64,000 nt of DNA from contig NZ_CP043046.1 in the NCBI RefSeq assembly GCF_008119665.1, positions 3,410,001-3,474,000 on the forward strand, given 5' to 3'. A program made the position numbers and the translations under genes. The DNA is from Pigmentiphaga aceris (lineage in GTDB: Bacteria; Pseudomonadota; Gammaproteobacteria; Burkholderiales; Burkholderiaceae_B). The notes under the pieces are model-generated. The model saw only the letters and a program-made list of their open reading frames with translations, was not told where the DNA came from and did not search any database. Below, in pieces: positions 1-10,300 of this stretch (position 1 is its first letter; each line of letters starts with the position of its first letter).

Positions 1-172
1 CCTTGCAGAGTCGGAGCAGGAAGTTGTCCAGCCGCTGGCCGTCATGCGCTTCGTCGATTTCGACCATGCGCACGGCAGGTGCGGGGGCGCTCGCCGGGCG
101 CGGGGCGCGCGCAGCAGGCGAGGCAGGGGGGCGGGCGGAGGATTTCGCTTTGCGCAATGGGGGTGCCGTCAT
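1..172 (-). CDS. rluC: Ribosomal large subunit pseudouridine synthase C, N-terminal part (cut by window edge)
   Basis: Only the first 57 codons lie in the window, reading leftwards from an ATG at 172. The residues VEIDEAHDGQRLDNFLLR at about 36-53 are the start of the S4 RNA-binding domain typical of RluC/RluD enzymes, which isomerise specific uridines in 23S rRNA. The first 34 residues are a basic, Ala/Pro-rich extension. Divergent orientation to rne is the known arrangement in Bordetella and relatives and supports RluC over RluD. The catalytic domain is outside the window, so the assignment rests on the S4 part and the context. Confidence 0.82.
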   Translation of the reverse strand, partial: MTAPPLRKAKSSARPPASPAARAPRPASAPAPAVRMVEIDEAHDGQRLDNFLLRLCK

Positions 173-827
173 ATAATTCGTGGGCCTGATCGAGTCAGGT
201 GGGTTGGCCTTACCGCCGTCGTCGAGACGCGCCTCATGCGGCGTCTCCGCCACTGGTAGGGCAGAAAGCAGGCAGTCGGCCGGACAGACCAAAAATCAAG
301 GAAGTTCCGTCGGCGCCGCTTTCCAACAGGCCGGAATTGTACCCGCCCTCCCCACCCGGTTCTACGGGTCGTCCCGGTCGCCTGCCGACCGCGTCAGCTG
401 AATCGGTAACCGCGCAGCAAATTGCGCCCAGTCCATCCACCTGCCGCGTTCGCCATGATGCAGTCGCAGACGCCTTGCAGTCGAATCCCATTACGCTTGA
501 ACGCGGCGAAAATGCCGCGTTTGTCTGGCCCGTACAACCGTGAATTCTTACCTGTTCCTGCTGCTGCGTACGTTCACTGCCCTGCCCGCTAGACGCGGAC
601 GCAGCGCGGTGCCTGACGCGCGCACGGAAACAGCTTCATTGGTCACTACGCACTTCCCCGACCCTGCGTTTTCCGCGCCGCCCGGCACATAACCGGGCTT
701 AGATTTGCGGGGTGCGCGCCTGGCGTGCACCGGTTTTCCCACTGCTCGCGCTGTGAGCTTCATCCTTCCGTGACGGCCTGGGGCTGCACGCCAATTTTGG
801 CGCGCATGACCAAGGAGACCTTCACCC
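173..827. promoter_or_regulatory. Long rluC-rne intergenic region and rne leader with two hairpins
   Basis: About 655 bases separate the divergent rluC and rne starts. No convincing gene is seen. Two clean dyads lie on the rne side: AACGCGGC-N6-GCCGCGTT at 500-521, and GCCCGG-N7-CCGGGC at 680-698, the latter followed by a T-rich stretch. RNase E is known in enterobacteria to control its own mRNA through structures in a long 5' untranslated region, so a similar leader is plausible here (inference). I could not place a confident -35/-10 pair. Confidence 0.45.
812..818 (+). promoter_or_regulatory. Ribosome binding site of rne
   Basis: AAGGAGA lies nine bases before the ATG at 828 and fixes the start of RNase E. 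Confidence 0.8.
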
Positions 828-3800
828 ATGAAGCGCATGCTGTTTAACGCAACGCACCAGGAAGAACTGCGCGTTGCCATTGTCGATGGCCAAAAGCTTA
901 TCGACCTTGATATCGAGATCGCCGGCCGCGAACAGCGCAAAGGCAACATCTACAAAGGCGTCATCACTCGCGTCGAGCCCAGCCTCGAGGCCTGCTTCGT
1001 CAACTACGGCGAAGAACGCCATGGTTTCCTGCCCTTCAAGGAAATTGCCCGCAGCTACTTCAAGGAAGGCGTCGACGTTCGTTCGGCACGCATCCAGGAC
1101 GTACTGCGCGAAGGCCAGGAACTCATCGTCCAGGTCGAAAAGGAAGAGCGTGGCAACAAGGGCGCAGCCCTGACCACCTTCATTTCGCTGGCAGGCCGCT
1201 ACCTGGTCCTGATGCCGAACAATCCGCGTGGTGGGGGTGTGTCGCGCCGAGTCGAAGGCGAAGACCGCCAGGAACTGCGCGAAACCATGGACCAGCTGGA
1301 CATCCCCACCGGCATGAGCATCATTGCTCGTACCGCCGGGATTGGCCGCAACGTCGAAGAACTGCAGTGGGACCTGTCCTACCTGATGCAGCTCTGGACG
1401 GCGGTTGACGGTGCCGCGCGTGAAAACGCCGCCCCGATCCTGATCTACCTGGAATCCAGCCTGGTCATCCGCGCGATCCGTGACTACTTCTCGCCGGACA
1501 TCGGCGAAATCCTGATCGACACCGACGACATCGCCGACCAGGCCACCGCCTTCATGGGCGTGGTCATGCCGGACAACGTCCAGCGCGTGAAGCGTTACCG
1601 CGACGACGTGCCGCTGTTCTCGCGTTTCCAGATCGAACACCAGATCGAAACCGCATACGCGCGTACCGTGCCGCTGCCCTCGGGCGGTGCCGTGGTGATC
1701 GACCACACCGAAGCACTGGTAGCTGTCGACGTAAACTCGGCGCGCTCCACCAAGGGCAGCGACATCGAGGAAACCGCCCTTCGCACCAATCTGGAAGCTG
1801 CCGACGAAGTGGCCCGCCAGTTGCGCCTGCGCGACCTGGGTGGCCTGATCGTCATCGACTTCATCGACATGGAAGACAGCAAGAACCAGCGCGCCGTTGA
1901 ACAGCGCCTGCGTGAAGCCCTTCATTTCGACCGTGCCCGCGTGCAAATGGGCAAGATTTCCCGTTTCGGCCTGATGGAACTGTCGCGTCAGCGCCTGCGC
2001 CCGGCCCTGAACGAGGGTTCTCACATCACCTGCCCGCGTTGCAACGGCACCGGCGTGATCCGCGACACCGAATCAAGCGCACTGCAAGTCCTGCGTTTGA
2101 TCCAGGAAGAATCGATGAAGGAAAACACCGCAGCCGTGCACGCACAAGTGCCGGTTGAGGTCGCCACCTTCCTGTTGAACGAAAAGCGTGCCGACATCGC
2201 CAAGATGGAAGCCCGCCTGAAGGTCAACGTCATCCTGATCCCGAACAAGCATCTAGATACGCCGCACCATCGCCTGGAACGTCTGCGTCACGACGATCCG
2301 CGCCTGGAAAACACTCGCGCCAGCTTCGAGATGGCCGAGTCGCCCGAAACCGACTTGTCTTACCGCGCTGAAGCGCAGGAAGTGAAGCCGCGTCCGGAAG
2401 CGCTGGTCAAGGGTATTACCCCGTCGCAACCAGCGCCGGTGTCCAGCACCCCGAATCCGGTGCCGGTCGACAACGCCACGGTCGCTGCATCGCCGAAGCC
2501 GTCGCCGGCTGTTGCGGAAGCTGCTGGTGTTGGTGGTTTGTTCAGCCGATTCATGGGCTGGCTGCGTGGCACGCCGGTCGAACCGACGCCTGCACCCGCC
2601 CCGGCTCCGGTGGCCGCACCAGCAACGCGCGAGCGCGATTCGCGTGGTGGCAACCGTCGCCGTTCGGGTAATGGCAACGGCAATGGTGAATACAAGGGCC
2701 GTGGCCGTGGTGAAGGTGGCCGCGAGGGTGGTCGTGAAGGTGGTCGCAACGAAGGCCGTGAAGGCCAGGGAAATCGCGACAATGCACGTGACGGCGGTCG
2801 TGAAGGACGCGAAGGCCGTGACGGTGGTCGCGACAATCGCTCCATCGAGACTCGCGTAGCCGAAGCACGCATTGACAACGCGCGCCGCGAAGAAGCTGCA
2901 CGCGAGGAAGCTGAAGGTCGTGGCAACCGTGGCAATCGTGGTCGTCGCGAAGGCCGTGCGCCGCGCGCTGAAGGCGAAACCCGCGATATCGCATTGCCGG
3001 CAGCCGCATTGGACGCCGCCAACAACTTCGCTGACGACGCTGCGGAAGCCGCCGATGGCCGTGGCAATCGTGGTCGCCGTGGCCGCCGCGGCGGTCGCCG
3101 TGACGACGGTGCCGTGGAAGGTGCAGATGCCGACGCAACCGACACCCCGGCGGTGTTCGAACCGGTGGCAGAACGCGAAGAAGCGCAGCAACGCCGTCCG
3201 TTGGCCGATGTGTTGGCCGCCCCGACCGAACCCGGTCAGGCAGTCGATAGCGATACGGCCGTGCTGGGCAGCGAAGAAAGCGCCGCCGAGCTGGAAGGCG
3301 ATCAAGAGCGCAAGCGCCGTCGTCGTCGCGGTCGCCGCGGTCGTCGCACGGGTGAAGGTGCAGTGGAAGGCTCGGGTGACGGCGCAAATGGCCAGGAAGA
3401 TGGCAGCGACGAGTTCGAGAACGAAACCTTCGCTGACGCACCGCAAGCGGGTGCCAACACGCCGGCTGCCGCACCTGTTGCACAGGCCCTGAGCGCTCAG
3501 TCCGCTCCGGTGGCTGCTGCACCGCAGGCAGTGCCCGCCGCGCCGGTTGCGCAAGCCGTGGCAGCCCCGGTGTCGACGCCCTCGCCCGACGCAGTGGAAC
3601 ACGCTGCCCAGGCGCTGAAGTCGGCTGCCAGCTCGGTTGCCGCTGACGCACAAGCAGCGAACATTGCCGTTGCGCCTGTTATTGGTGCACCTGCTGCTAC
3701 GGCTTTTGCCGTAAATGTTGAAGCAGCACCGGCAGTCACGCCGGTTGCCGCCGCACCGGCTGTGCAAGCCCCCATCGCCCCGGCGCTGGACTTGCCCGCA

Positions 3801-4298
3801 CCGGTTGCTCAGCCGCAAGCAGCTGCCGCTGCACCCGCACCGGAAGTCGCACCGCTGGCCGTTGCTGAAGCTGCGCCTGTTGTGCCCTCCACGCACGTGC
3901 ATGAAGTCACGCCCGTGGCTGCCGTTGAACCGGCACCGGTGGCTGTGGCTGCTGCGCCGGTGGTCGAAGCACCTGTTGCTGCGCCCGCAGCCGCCGACGT
4001 GCCGGAAACCATCGTGGCACGCGTCGTGGATGCTGAAGCGGTTGCGCCTGTCGCAGCGGCTGAAGCAGCAGTTGTTGCACCGGTTGCTGCAACGGTTGTT
4101 GCAACACTCGCCCCGGTTGCCGCCAACCTGTCGGAAAGCGGTCTGCAGTTGATCCAGACCGATACCGCCAAGGTGCGCGAGGCACAGGCCAGCATCGCCA
4201 GCGCCGCGCCGGTTCGCCTGGGCCGTGCTCGCAAGGTGTCGGCACCGGTTGTCGAGACCCCGCTGGTTCAGGTCGAGACGCAGGACGAGGTCAAGTAA
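828..4298 (+). CDS. rne: Ribonuclease E
   Basis: Endoribonuclease that initiates mRNA decay and processes rRNA and tRNA precursors, at the inner face of the membrane. 1156 residues. The N-terminal catalytic half (about 1-500) begins [10 protein letters not shown] and contains the S1 RNA-binding region (about 35-120), the DNase-I-like part with the two metal-binding aspartates D301 (VDVNSARS) and D344 (LIVIDF), and the zinc link CPRC at 402-405. The C-terminal half is low-complexity: a Gly/Arg/Glu-rich segment (about 600-860) with many RGR/GRR boxes, then an Ala/Pro/Val-rich tail. This is the expected unstructured RNA-binding and degradosome-scaffold region, unusually long and Ala/Pro-rich at its end. 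The protein ends with a short basic stretch. Confidence 0.97.
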   Translation: MKRMLFNATHQEELRVAIVDGQKLIDLDIEIAGREQRKGNIYKGVITRVEPSLEACFVNYGEERHGFLPFKEIARSYFKEGVDVRSARIQDVLREGQELIVQVEKEERGNKGAALTTFISLAGRYLVLMPNNPRGGGVSRRVEGEDRQELRETMDQLDIPTGMSIIARTAGIGRNVEELQWDLSYLMQLWTAVDGAARENAAPILIYLESSLVIRAIRDYFSPDIGEILIDTDDIADQATAFMGVVMPDNVQRVKRYRDDVPLFSRFQIEHQIETAYARTVPLPSGGAVVIDHTEALVAVDVNSARSTKGSDIEETALRTNLEAADEVARQLRLRDLGGLIVIDFIDMEDSKNQRAVEQRLREALHFDRARVQMGKISRFGLMELSRQRLRPALNEGSHITCPRCNGTGVIRDTESSALQVLRLIQEESMKENTAAVHAQVPVEVATFLLNEKRADIAKMEARLKVNVILIPNKHLDTPHHRLERLRHDDPRLENTRASFEMAESPETDLSYRAEAQEVKPRPEALVKGITPSQPAPVSSTPNPVPVDNATVAASPKPSPAVAEAAGVGGLFSRFMGWLRGTPVEPTPAPAPAPVAAPATRERDSRGGNRRRSGNGNGNGEYKGRGRGEGGREGGREGGRNEGREGQGNRDNARDGGREGREGRDGGRDNRSIETRVAEARIDNARREEAAREEAEGRGNRGNRGRREGRAPRAEGETRDIALPAAALDAANNFADDAAEAADGRGNRGRRGRRGGRRDDGAVEGADADATDTPAVFEPVAEREEAQQRRPLADVLAAPTEPGQAVDSDTAVLGSEESAAELEGDQERKRRRRRGRRGRRTGEGAVEGSGDGANGQEDGSDEFENETFADAPQAGANTPAAAPVAQALSAQSAPVAAAPQAVPAAPVAQAVAAPVSTPSPDAVEHAAQALKSAASSVAADAQAANIAVAPVIGAPAATAFAVNVEAAPAVTPVAAAPAVQAPIAPALDLPAPVAQPQAAAAAPAPEVAPLAVAEAAPVVPSTHVHEVTPVAAVEPAPVAVAAAPVVEAPVAAPAAADVPETIVARVVDAEAVAPVAAAEAAVVAPVAATVVATLAPVAANLSESGLQLIQTDTAKVREAQASIASAAPVRLGRARKVSAPVVETPLVQVETQDEVK

Positions 4299-4314
4299 GA
4301 CAAGGTGTGCAGCA

Positions 4315-4351
4315 GGCTTGCAACGCGGGATTTTCAGACGCGTTGCAAGCC
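4315..4351. repeat. Perfect 13-bp inverted repeat just after rne
   Basis: GGCTTGCAACGCG (4315-4327) and its exact complement (4339-4351) enclose an 11-base loop, 16 bases after the rne stop. There is no U-tract, so it looks more like an mRNA 3' hairpin than an intrinsic terminator. Confidence 0.7.
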
Positions 4352-4354
4352 GGG

Positions 4355-4390
4355 GTAGTTGCTGGAGTAGTTGCTGGAGTAGTTGCTTCA
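4355..4390. repeat. Three tandem copies of a 12-bp unit
   Basis: The unit GTAGTTGCTGGA occurs at 4355-4366 and 4367-4378 exactly, and at 4379-4390 with its last bases changed to TTCA. It sits between the two hairpins that follow rne. Confidence 0.8.
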
Positions 4391-4419
4391 GTCGAACCAG
4401 CTACCCGCAAGCCGACCTA

Positions 4420-4442
4420 CCGGGCGATCAGTGATCGCCCGG
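4420..4442 (+). terminator. Probable terminator hairpin of rne
   Basis: CCGGGCGATCA-G-TGATCGCCCGG is an 11-bp perfect dyad (stem of about 9 with a small loop) followed by only GTTT. The GC-rich stem is right for a terminator, but the U-tract is weak. Confidence 0.5.
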
Positions 4443-4502
4443 GTTTGATCATGACGTTCATGATGTTTTACGCATGGCATTCTGTTGCCTGCCGCTTCCA
4501 CC

Positions 4503-5189
4503 ATGACCCATACGTTTGATGACACCAATGGTGCCGCGTCCCCCGGACCGGACCTGTCTGGTGCACCTACCCAGATTTCCATCGATGGCCACGTCGTTTC
4601 TGTGCTGGCCACGCTCGCTGAACCCGCATTGACGGTATTCGGCAACCTATTTACCCGCGAAGAATGTGAGGCGCTGATTGCGTCGGCCCAGCCACGTCTG
4701 GCGCGCTCGCGCACGGTGGACCGCAGCGGCGGCACGGCCGTCTCGCACGAATCCCGTACCAGCGACGGCATGTTCTTCACCCTGGGCGAGACACCGCTGA
4801 TCGACAAGTTGGAAAGGCGGATTGCTGGCCTGCTGCGCTGGCCGCTCGAACGTGGCGAAGGGCTTCAGGTCTTGCGCTATGGCCCCGGCGCGGAATATCA
4901 GCCGCACTATGACTTTTTCGATGCACAGGACGCAGGGACCGCTACGCACACCGCTGCCGGTGGCCAGCGCATCGGCACCTTGATTATCTACCTGCAAAGC
5001 CCCATCTCAGGGGGTGCCACGACTTTCCCGCAGATCGGGCTTGATGTCGCCCCCATACAGGGAAACGCGGTATTTTTTGCCTACCCACAAGCCACGCCAG
5101 CAAGCCTTACCTTGCATGCAGGCGCGCCAGTTACCGCCGGAGAAAAGTGGATTGCCACAAAATGGCTGCGTGTCAGGCGCTACGCGTAA
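4503..5189 (+). CDS. Prolyl 4-hydroxylase-like 2-oxoglutarate/Fe(II) dioxygenase
   Basis: Member of the P4Hc family, which hydroxylates protein side chains using Fe(II), O2 and 2-oxoglutarate. 228 residues from the ATG at 4503; a TTG at 4485 in the same frame is an alternative. The double-stranded beta-helix ligands are visible: H135 and D137 (QPHYDFFD), H205 (LTLHAG), and K215 (GEKWIATKW), the usual 2-oxoglutarate-binding lysine. GGATTFPQ at about 170-177 is typical of the family. Bacterial homologues act on a few cytoplasmic proteins or free peptides; the target here is unknown. It lies alone between rne and moaA, with no clear operon partner. Confidence 0.85.
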   Translation: MTHTFDDTNGAASPGPDLSGAPTQISIDGHVVSVLATLAEPALTVFGNLFTREECEALIASAQPRLARSRTVDRSGGTAVSHESRTSDGMFFTLGETPLIDKLERRIAGLLRWPLERGEGLQVLRYGPGAEYQPHYDFFDAQDAGTATHTAAGGQRIGTLIIYLQSPISGGATTFPQIGLDVAPIQGNAVFFAYPQATPASLTLHAGAPVTAGEKWIATKWLRVRRYA

Positions 5190-5329
5190 ACTGAAGGCAT
5201 GGCGGAACAAAGTCTGCTGAGAAGCCCCAGCACGGCATGGCTTGTGGTTGGTGGTTTTCCTGGTCATGCCAGGCAGCCAGACACGTTGCCGGACTGCTTC
5301 TTTTCTTACCGCCTTTGCACGGACCACTC

Positions 5330-6433
5330 TTGACCGACAGGATCATCCCGCTCGTCGACGCGCGCAGCTTGCATGGCAAGCTGCCTGCCCCTGCACGCCC
5401 GCCCGTACCGGGCGAAGTGCTGCTGGACCGGCGTGCACGGGCATTGCGCGACCTGCGCATATCCGTGACCGATCGCTGCAACTTTCGCTGCGTGTACTGC
5501 ATGCCCAAGGAAGTGTTCGACAAGGACTATGCTTACCTGCCGCATGGGTCTTTGCTCAGCTTCGAGGAAATTGCCCGGCTGTCCACGGTGTTCGCGCAGC
5601 ACGGCACGGAAAAGCTGCGCCTGACGGGTGGCGAGCCACTGTTGCGCCGTCAGGTGGAATCTCTGATCGAATTGCTTGCCAAGATCCGCACACCTGCAGG
5701 CAAGCCCCTGGACCTGACACTGACTACCAACGCATCCTTGCTGGCCCGCAAAGCACGCGGCTTGGCGGCCGCTGGCCTGAATCGGGTCACGGTCAGCCTG
5801 GATGCCTTGGACGACAAGGTGTTCCGGGCGATGAACGATGTGGACTTTCCGGTCTCGGAAGTTCTGCGCGGCATTGATGCCGCTGCGGAGGCGGGTCTGG
5901 GGCCCGTCAAGGTGAACATGGTCGTCAAACGTGGCGTCAATGACGACCAGGTCTTGCCGATGGCCCGGTATTTCCGGGGCAGCGGCCACATTCTTCGCTT
6001 CATCGAATATATGGACGTTGGCGCATCCAACGGCTGGAACCTGAATGAAGTGGTGCCTTCGCGCACGCTGATCGAACAGTTGAGTGAGATTGCGCCACTG
6101 GTGCCGGTTGCAGCTGCCTATTCAGGCGAGGTTGCCGAACGCTGGCGCTACACCGACGGCAGCGGTGAAATCGGCGTCATTTCAAGCGTGACGCAGGCTT
6201 TCTGCGGCACCTGTACGCGCGCACGGCTGTCAACCGACGGCAAGCTCTACCTGTGCCTGTTCGCAGATCAGGGCTATGACCTGAAGACCTTGTTGCGCAA
6301 CGGCGCAGATGACACGACCTTGGCTACCGCCATGGCGGGCATCTGGCAGCAACGCAATGACAACTACTCAGAGCGCCGCAGCGCCGACACCCAGCGCGCC
6401 AACAAGATCGAGATGAGTTATATCGGCGGTTGA
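5330..6433 (+). CDS. moaA: GTP 3',8-cyclase (molybdenum cofactor biosynthesis protein A)
   Basis: Radical-SAM enzyme that converts GTP to 3',8-cyclo-GTP, the first step of molybdopterin synthesis, with MoaC. From the TTG at 5330 it has 367 residues, the usual family length. The frame is open back to 5237, but the extra 31 residues (MACGWWFSW...) are not conserved-looking. It shows the SAM cluster CNFRCVYC (C50, C54, C57), GGEP, the second 4Fe-4S site C292, C295 and C309, and the C-terminal double glycine needed for activity. The gene is four bases upstream of mobA, forming a cofactor operon. Confidence 0.93.
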   Translation: MTDRIIPLVDARSLHGKLPAPARPPVPGEVLLDRRARALRDLRISVTDRCNFRCVYCMPKEVFDKDYAYLPHGSLLSFEEIARLSTVFAQHGTEKLRLTGGEPLLRRQVESLIELLAKIRTPAGKPLDLTLTTNASLLARKARGLAAAGLNRVTVSLDALDDKVFRAMNDVDFPVSEVLRGIDAAAEAGLGPVKVNMVVKRGVNDDQVLPMARYFRGSGHILRFIEYMDVGASNGWNLNEVVPSRTLIEQLSEIAPLVPVAAAYSGEVAERWRYTDGSGEIGVISSVTQAFCGTCTRARLSTDGKLYLCLFADQGYDLKTLLRNGADDTTLATAMAGIWQQRNDNYSERRSADTQRANKIEMSYIGG

Positions 6434-6437
6434 GCAC

Positions 6438-7055
6438 GTGCGTTCACCGATCCCTACCCACGATATTGCGGGCCTGATTCTGGCGGGTGGACAAGGCTCG
6501 CGCATGGGTGGCGTGGACAAGGGCTTGCAGGACTTGCATGGCCGCCCTTTGGTTGCCCATGTGCATGAACGACTGGCCGCCCAGGTGGCCACGGTGCTGA
6601 TCAGCGCCAACCGCCATCACGACCAATACCGCGCGTGGAGCAGCCAGGTGCTGCCAGACAACATTGCCGACTACCCTGGCCCGCTGGCGGGCATTGAAGC
6701 CGCATTGACAGCCCTCGCATCACAAGCCCCCGCCCTGCCCTGGCTGGCAACGGTTCCCTGCGACGCGCCTTGCCTGCCTGCCAACCTGATCGAGCGACTG
6801 GCAACGGCGGCTGCCAACCAGCAATGCCACGTCGCCATTGCCCACCACGGCGACCGCGTGCACCCAGTCTTTGCGTTGATCCACATAGACAGCCTGCCCG
6901 CACTGCGCGCCTACATTGCCACCGGGCGCAGGCGGGCCGATGGCTGGTATGCCGACCTGCCACATGCCTACGCAGACTTCAGCGACGGCAAAGACGCGTT
7001 CATCAACGTGAACACACACGAAGAACTCGCCGCGCTGAGTTCGGCTCAGAAATAA
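6438..7055 (+). CDS. mobA: Molybdenum cofactor guanylyltransferase
   Basis: Transfers GMP from GTP to Mo-molybdopterin, giving the MGD form used by DMSO-reductase-family enzymes. 205 residues from a GTG start at 6438. The nucleotide-binding motif LAGGQGSRMGGVDKGL at about 15-30 is diagnostic, and the TVPCDAPCLP segment near residue 95 holds the metal-binding aspartate. It directly follows moaA. No other moa/moe gene is nearby, so the rest of the pathway must be elsewhere. Confidence 0.92.
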   Translation: MRSPIPTHDIAGLILAGGQGSRMGGVDKGLQDLHGRPLVAHVHERLAAQVATVLISANRHHDQYRAWSSQVLPDNIADYPGPLAGIEAALTALASQAPALPWLATVPCDAPCLPANLIERLATAAANQQCHVAIAHHGDRVHPVFALIHIDSLPALRAYIATGRRRADGWYADLPHAYADFSDGKDAFINVNTHEELAALSSAQK

Positions 7056-7086
7056 AAAGGGGCTGGACCTTTGAAAGTCCAACCCC
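7054..7086 (-). terminator. Intrinsic terminator of accD (convergent with mobA)
   Basis: On the minus strand GGGGTTGGAC and GTCCAGCCCC (7077-7086 and 7059-7068, one mismatch) form a stem with an 8-base loop, followed by TTTTTATTT. It lies between the mobA and accD stops and may work in both directions. Confidence 0.75.
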
Positions 7087-7110
7087 CTCTTCCCTACCGA
7101 CTGCCTGAGA

Positions 7111-7986
7111 TCAAACAGCCGAAATCACTTCCGCCGGCTGATTCGTCAAGATCGCCAGCAGGTGCGCAATTTCCTCACGCATCTTGCGACGGTCGACGAT
7201 CATGTCGATAGCACCCTTTTCCAGCAGGAACTCGGCGCGCTGGAAGCCTTCCGGCAACTTTTCGCGCACGGTCTGCTCGATCACACGTGGGCCGGCAAAG
7301 CCGACCAAGGCCTTCGGCTCAACGATCACCACGTCGCCCATGAAGGCGAAGCTGGCCGACACACCACCCATGGTCGGATCGGTCAACACGCTGATGAAAG
7401 GCAGCTTGTTGGCCGCCAGACGAGTCAGCATGGCGTTGGTCTTGGCCATTTGCATCAGCGACAGCAAGCCTTCCTGCATACGCGCGCCGCCCGAAGCCGT
7501 CACGCAGATGAAGGGTACTTTCTGATCCAGCGCCTGCTGGGCACCACGCGCAAAGCGCTCGCCCACCACCGAGCCCATGGAGCCGCCCATGAATTCGAAT
7601 TCAAAGCAGGCAACCACCACAGGAATGGCCAGAATCGAGCCGCCCATGGCGACCAGGGCATCGGTCTCACCGGTTTGCGCCATGGCATCTTGCAGACGGT
7701 CCGGGTACTTTTTCGAGTCCCTGAACTTCAGGCTGTCGATCGGCAGCGTGCCCACGCCGATCTCGTAGCGGCCTTCGGCGTCCAGCAAGGAATCGATGCG
7801 CTCGCGCGCGCCAATGCGCATGTGGTGGTCGCACTTCGGGCAGACCTGAAGGTTCTTGGCGAGGTCGTCGCTATACAGCACGGTCTCGCAGGACGGGCAT
7901 TTGACCCACAGGCCTTCGGGTACCCGGCGTGCGGCACTGTCGGAGGTCTTGATCCGTGGGGGAAGCAGCTTATCGATCCAGCTCAT
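7111..7986 (-). CDS. accD: Acetyl-CoA carboxylase carboxyltransferase subunit beta
   Basis: With AccA it transfers the carboxyl group from biotin to acetyl-CoA, making malonyl-CoA for fatty-acid synthesis. 291 residues. The N-terminal zinc ribbon has C30, C33, C49 and C52 (KCPSC...VCPKC), and the crotonase-like core follows with GGARMQEG near residue 165. Its ATG overlaps the trpA stop by four bases (ATGA), so the two are translationally coupled. folC, a common downstream neighbour in other proteobacteria, is absent; the moaA-mobA pair converges instead. Confidence 0.96.
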   Translation of the reverse strand: MSWIDKLLPPRIKTSDSAARRVPEGLWVKCPSCETVLYSDDLAKNLQVCPKCDHHMRIGARERIDSLLDAEGRYEIGVGTLPIDSLKFRDSKKYPDRLQDAMAQTGETDALVAMGGSILAIPVVVACFEFEFMGGSMGSVVGERFARGAQQALDQKVPFICVTASGGARMQEGLLSLMQMAKTNAMLTRLAANKLPFISVLTDPTMGGVSASFAFMGDVVIVEPKALVGFAGPRVIEQTVREKLPEGFQRAEFLLEKGAIDMIVDRRKMREEIAHLLAILTNQPAEVISAV

Positions 7987-8891
7987 GCGGATTTCCTTGT
8001 TTCATTGGGTGCGCTGCGCGGCGGCAACGCATCGAGCGCGTGGCGGATTGTACGCAACCACGCGCCCGCTGCGCGCGAAGCAAGCGCCGGCCAGTCGGCT
8101 TCCGGCGCATCTTTCACGGCGGTTTCAATTTCCTGGATGAGGCGCGTGCCAATTACCACCGCATCAGCAGTGCTGCCGACAGCCTGGGCACTGGCAGCAT
8201 CACGGATGCCAAAGCCCACGCCAACCGGCAAAGAGATATGTTGACGAATGTCGTCAAGACGGCGGGCAACTTCAGTCGTGTCCAGGTTGCCGGCCCCCGT
8301 CACGCCCTTGAGCGAGACGTAATACACGTAGCCTCGCGCCACTTCACCGACGGACTTGATGCGGGCCTCAGTGGAAGTGGGTGCGAGCAGGAAAATCGGC
8401 GCCAAACCGTGCTGATCGAGCAGCGCGCCGAATTCCACCGACTCTTCCGGCGGGTAATCAACCACCAGCACTCCATCGACGCCAGCATCGACTGCCTGGC
8501 GCACAAAGGCTTCCTGACCCATGCGCTCGATGGGGTTGGCGTACCCCATCAAGACCACCGGCGTTTGCGTATCGGTCTGGCGGAATTCACGCACCAGGTC
8601 CAAGACCTTGCGCAGACCCACTTTGCGCGCCACGGCACGTTCGCTGGCGCGCTGAATCACCGGGCCATCGGCCATCGGGTCGGAGAACGGAACACCGAGT
8701 TCGATGATGTCCGCGCCGGCCTCGACCAGTGCGTGCATCACCGGCACGGTGCTTTCGGGCGACGGGTCACCCGTAGTGATGTAGGGAACCAAGGCCGGCG
8801 TGCCCTTTTCCGCGCGACGCGCGAAAGCGTCGGCAATGCGGGTGGACTTGGCAGACGAGGCAGAAGCAGATGAGAACGAAGTCGCGGTCAT
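7983..8891 (-). CDS. trpA: Tryptophan synthase alpha chain
   Basis: Cleaves indole-3-glycerol phosphate to indole, which is channelled to TrpB. 302 residues. The ATG at 8891 is chosen because AAGGAG (8901-8906) lies nine bases upstream; a closer ATG at 8900 abuts it. The catalytic acids are E64 ([11 protein letters not shown]) and D75 (PMADGP). An Ala/Ser-rich 15-residue N-terminus precedes the TIM barrel. It follows trpB by 13 bases and overlaps accD by four. Confidence 0.96.
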   Translation of the reverse strand: MTATSFSSASASSAKSTRIADAFARRAEKGTPALVPYITTGDPSPESTVPVMHALVEAGADIIELGVPFSDPMADGPVIQRASERAVARKVGLRKVLDLVREFRQTDTQTPVVLMGYANPIERMGQEAFVRQAVDAGVDGVLVVDYPPEESVEFGALLDQHGLAPIFLLAPTSTEARIKSVGEVARGYVYYVSLKGVTGAGNLDTTEVARRLDDIRQHISLPVGVGFGIRDAASAQAVGSTADAVVIGTRLIQEIETAVKDAPEADWPALASRAAGAWLRTIRHALDALPPRSAPNETRKSA

Positions 8892-8904
8892 GATCGACAT
8901 CTCC

Positions 8905-10104
8905 TTAGAAAGTGATGCCGGAACGTTCGCCGACGGTATGCATGTCCTTGTCGCCACGGCCGGACAGATTGACCAGCAGAATCTGGTCCGGCGACATGGT
9001 GGGTGCCAGACGCACAGCGTGCGCAATGGCGTGCGAGGACTCAAGCGCCGGAATGATGCCTTCAAGGCGGCAGCAATCATGGAAAGCGGCCAGCGCTTCT
9101 TCGTCGGTCACCGTGACGTACTCAGCGCGCGCGCTGTCCTTCAACCATGCGTGCTCGGGGCCGACGCCGGGATAGTCCAGACCCGCAGACACCGAATGGG
9201 TCTCGATCACTTGGCCGTCTTCGTCTTGCAGCACGTAGGTACGGTTGCCATGCAAGACACCTGCACGACCCAGCGTCAGGGACGCCGAGTGACGACCGGT
9301 ATCCAGACCGTCGCCAGCCGCTTCCACGCCGATCAGCTTGACGGCATCGAAGGGGATGTAGGGGTGGAAGATGCCCATCGCGTTCGAGCCACCACCCACC
9401 GCTGCGATTATCGCATCGGGCTGACGGCCGGCAGCTTCAGGCATCTGTTCGATGCACTCGTTGCCAATGACCGTCTGGAAGTCGCGGACCATCATCGGAT
9501 ACGGATGCGGGCCTGCCACGGTGCCGATGATGTAGAAGGTCGATTCCACGTTGGTGACCCAGTCACGCATGGCTTCGTTCAAGGCGTCTTTCAGCGTGCG
9601 CGAACCCGATTCAACCGGCACCACAGTGGCACCCAGCAGCTTCATGCGATACACGTTGGCGGCTTGACGACGCACGTCTTCGCTGCCCATGTAGACCACG
9701 CATTCCATGCCGTAGCGCGCCGCGACCGTGGCCGTGGCCACGCCGTGCTGGCCGGCACCGGTTTCCGCGATCACGCGGCGCTTGCCCATGCGTTTTGCCA
9801 GCAATGCCTGGCCGATGCAGTTATTGACCTTGTGCGCACCGGTGTGATTCAGGTCTTCACGCTTCAACCAGATCTGCGCACCGCCCAGCTTTTCGGACCA
9901 GCGCTTGGCGTGGTAGACGGGGCTGGGGCGGCCCACGAAGTGCTTGAGCTCGTAGTTGTATTCAGCGACGAAATCGGGGTCGTGCTGATACTTGGCGTAG
10001 GTCTCGCGCAGTTCATCGATGGCCTGCATCAAGGTCTCGGCAACGAAGACGCCACCATAGGGACCAAAGTGACCGCGCGTATCCGGAAAGTCGTAAGTGC
10101 TCAT
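8905..10104 (-). CDS. trpB: Tryptophan synthase beta chain
   Basis: PLP enzyme that condenses indole with serine to tryptophan. 399 residues from the ATG at 10104 (MSTYDFPD). The PLP lysine is K92 in [10 protein letters not shown]. The phosphate-binding GGGSNA loop near residue 234 and the ESSHA motif near residue 350 are present. About 200 bases without a gene separate it from trpF upstream, so a second promoter there is possible. Confidence 0.97.
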   Translation of the reverse strand: MSTYDFPDTRGHFGPYGGVFVAETLMQAIDELRETYAKYQHDPDFVAEYNYELKHFVGRPSPVYHAKRWSEKLGGAQIWLKREDLNHTGAHKVNNCIGQALLAKRMGKRRVIAETGAGQHGVATATVAARYGMECVVYMGSEDVRRQAANVYRMKLLGATVVPVESGSRTLKDALNEAMRDWVTNVESTFYIIGTVAGPHPYPMMVRDFQTVIGNECIEQMPEAAGRQPDAIIAAVGGGSNAMGIFHPYIPFDAVKLIGVEAAGDGLDTGRHSASLTLGRAGVLHGNRTYVLQDEDGQVIETHSVSAGLDYPGVGPEHAWLKDSARAEYVTVTDEEALAAFHDCCRLEGIIPALESSHAIAHAVRLAPTMSPDQILLVNLSGRGDKDMHTVGERSGITF

Positions 10105-10300
10105 GGAATTGAAGACTCGAAAATGGGGGATTCGAAGGTGTCTTGGGGACCGCAGGCATCGGCACACTGCCGAACGTCCTGCAAGTCCGAAGACCCGGCA
10201 ATCGCGCCTTGGGTGGTCCACTTTTTGGGGCATGTCCCCAGGTGGTCAAACACCGTTGGCGCGTGGCGCGGTCAGCCTGTGGCGACCGCCAGCCCTGCCA

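Noticed and set aside
2253..3902. Long open frame antisense to rne (about 550 codons), with others antisense to the first part of rne
   Set aside because: It mirrors the repetitive GC-rich C-terminal coding region of RNase E; the translation is Arg/Cys-rich and unlike any family. GC-rich codon bias keeps antisense frames open.
5190..5329. Possible molybdenum-cofactor riboswitch before moaA
   Set aside because: Only a loose GGCATG...CATGCC pairing is visible; the characteristic conserved core could not be recognised by eye.
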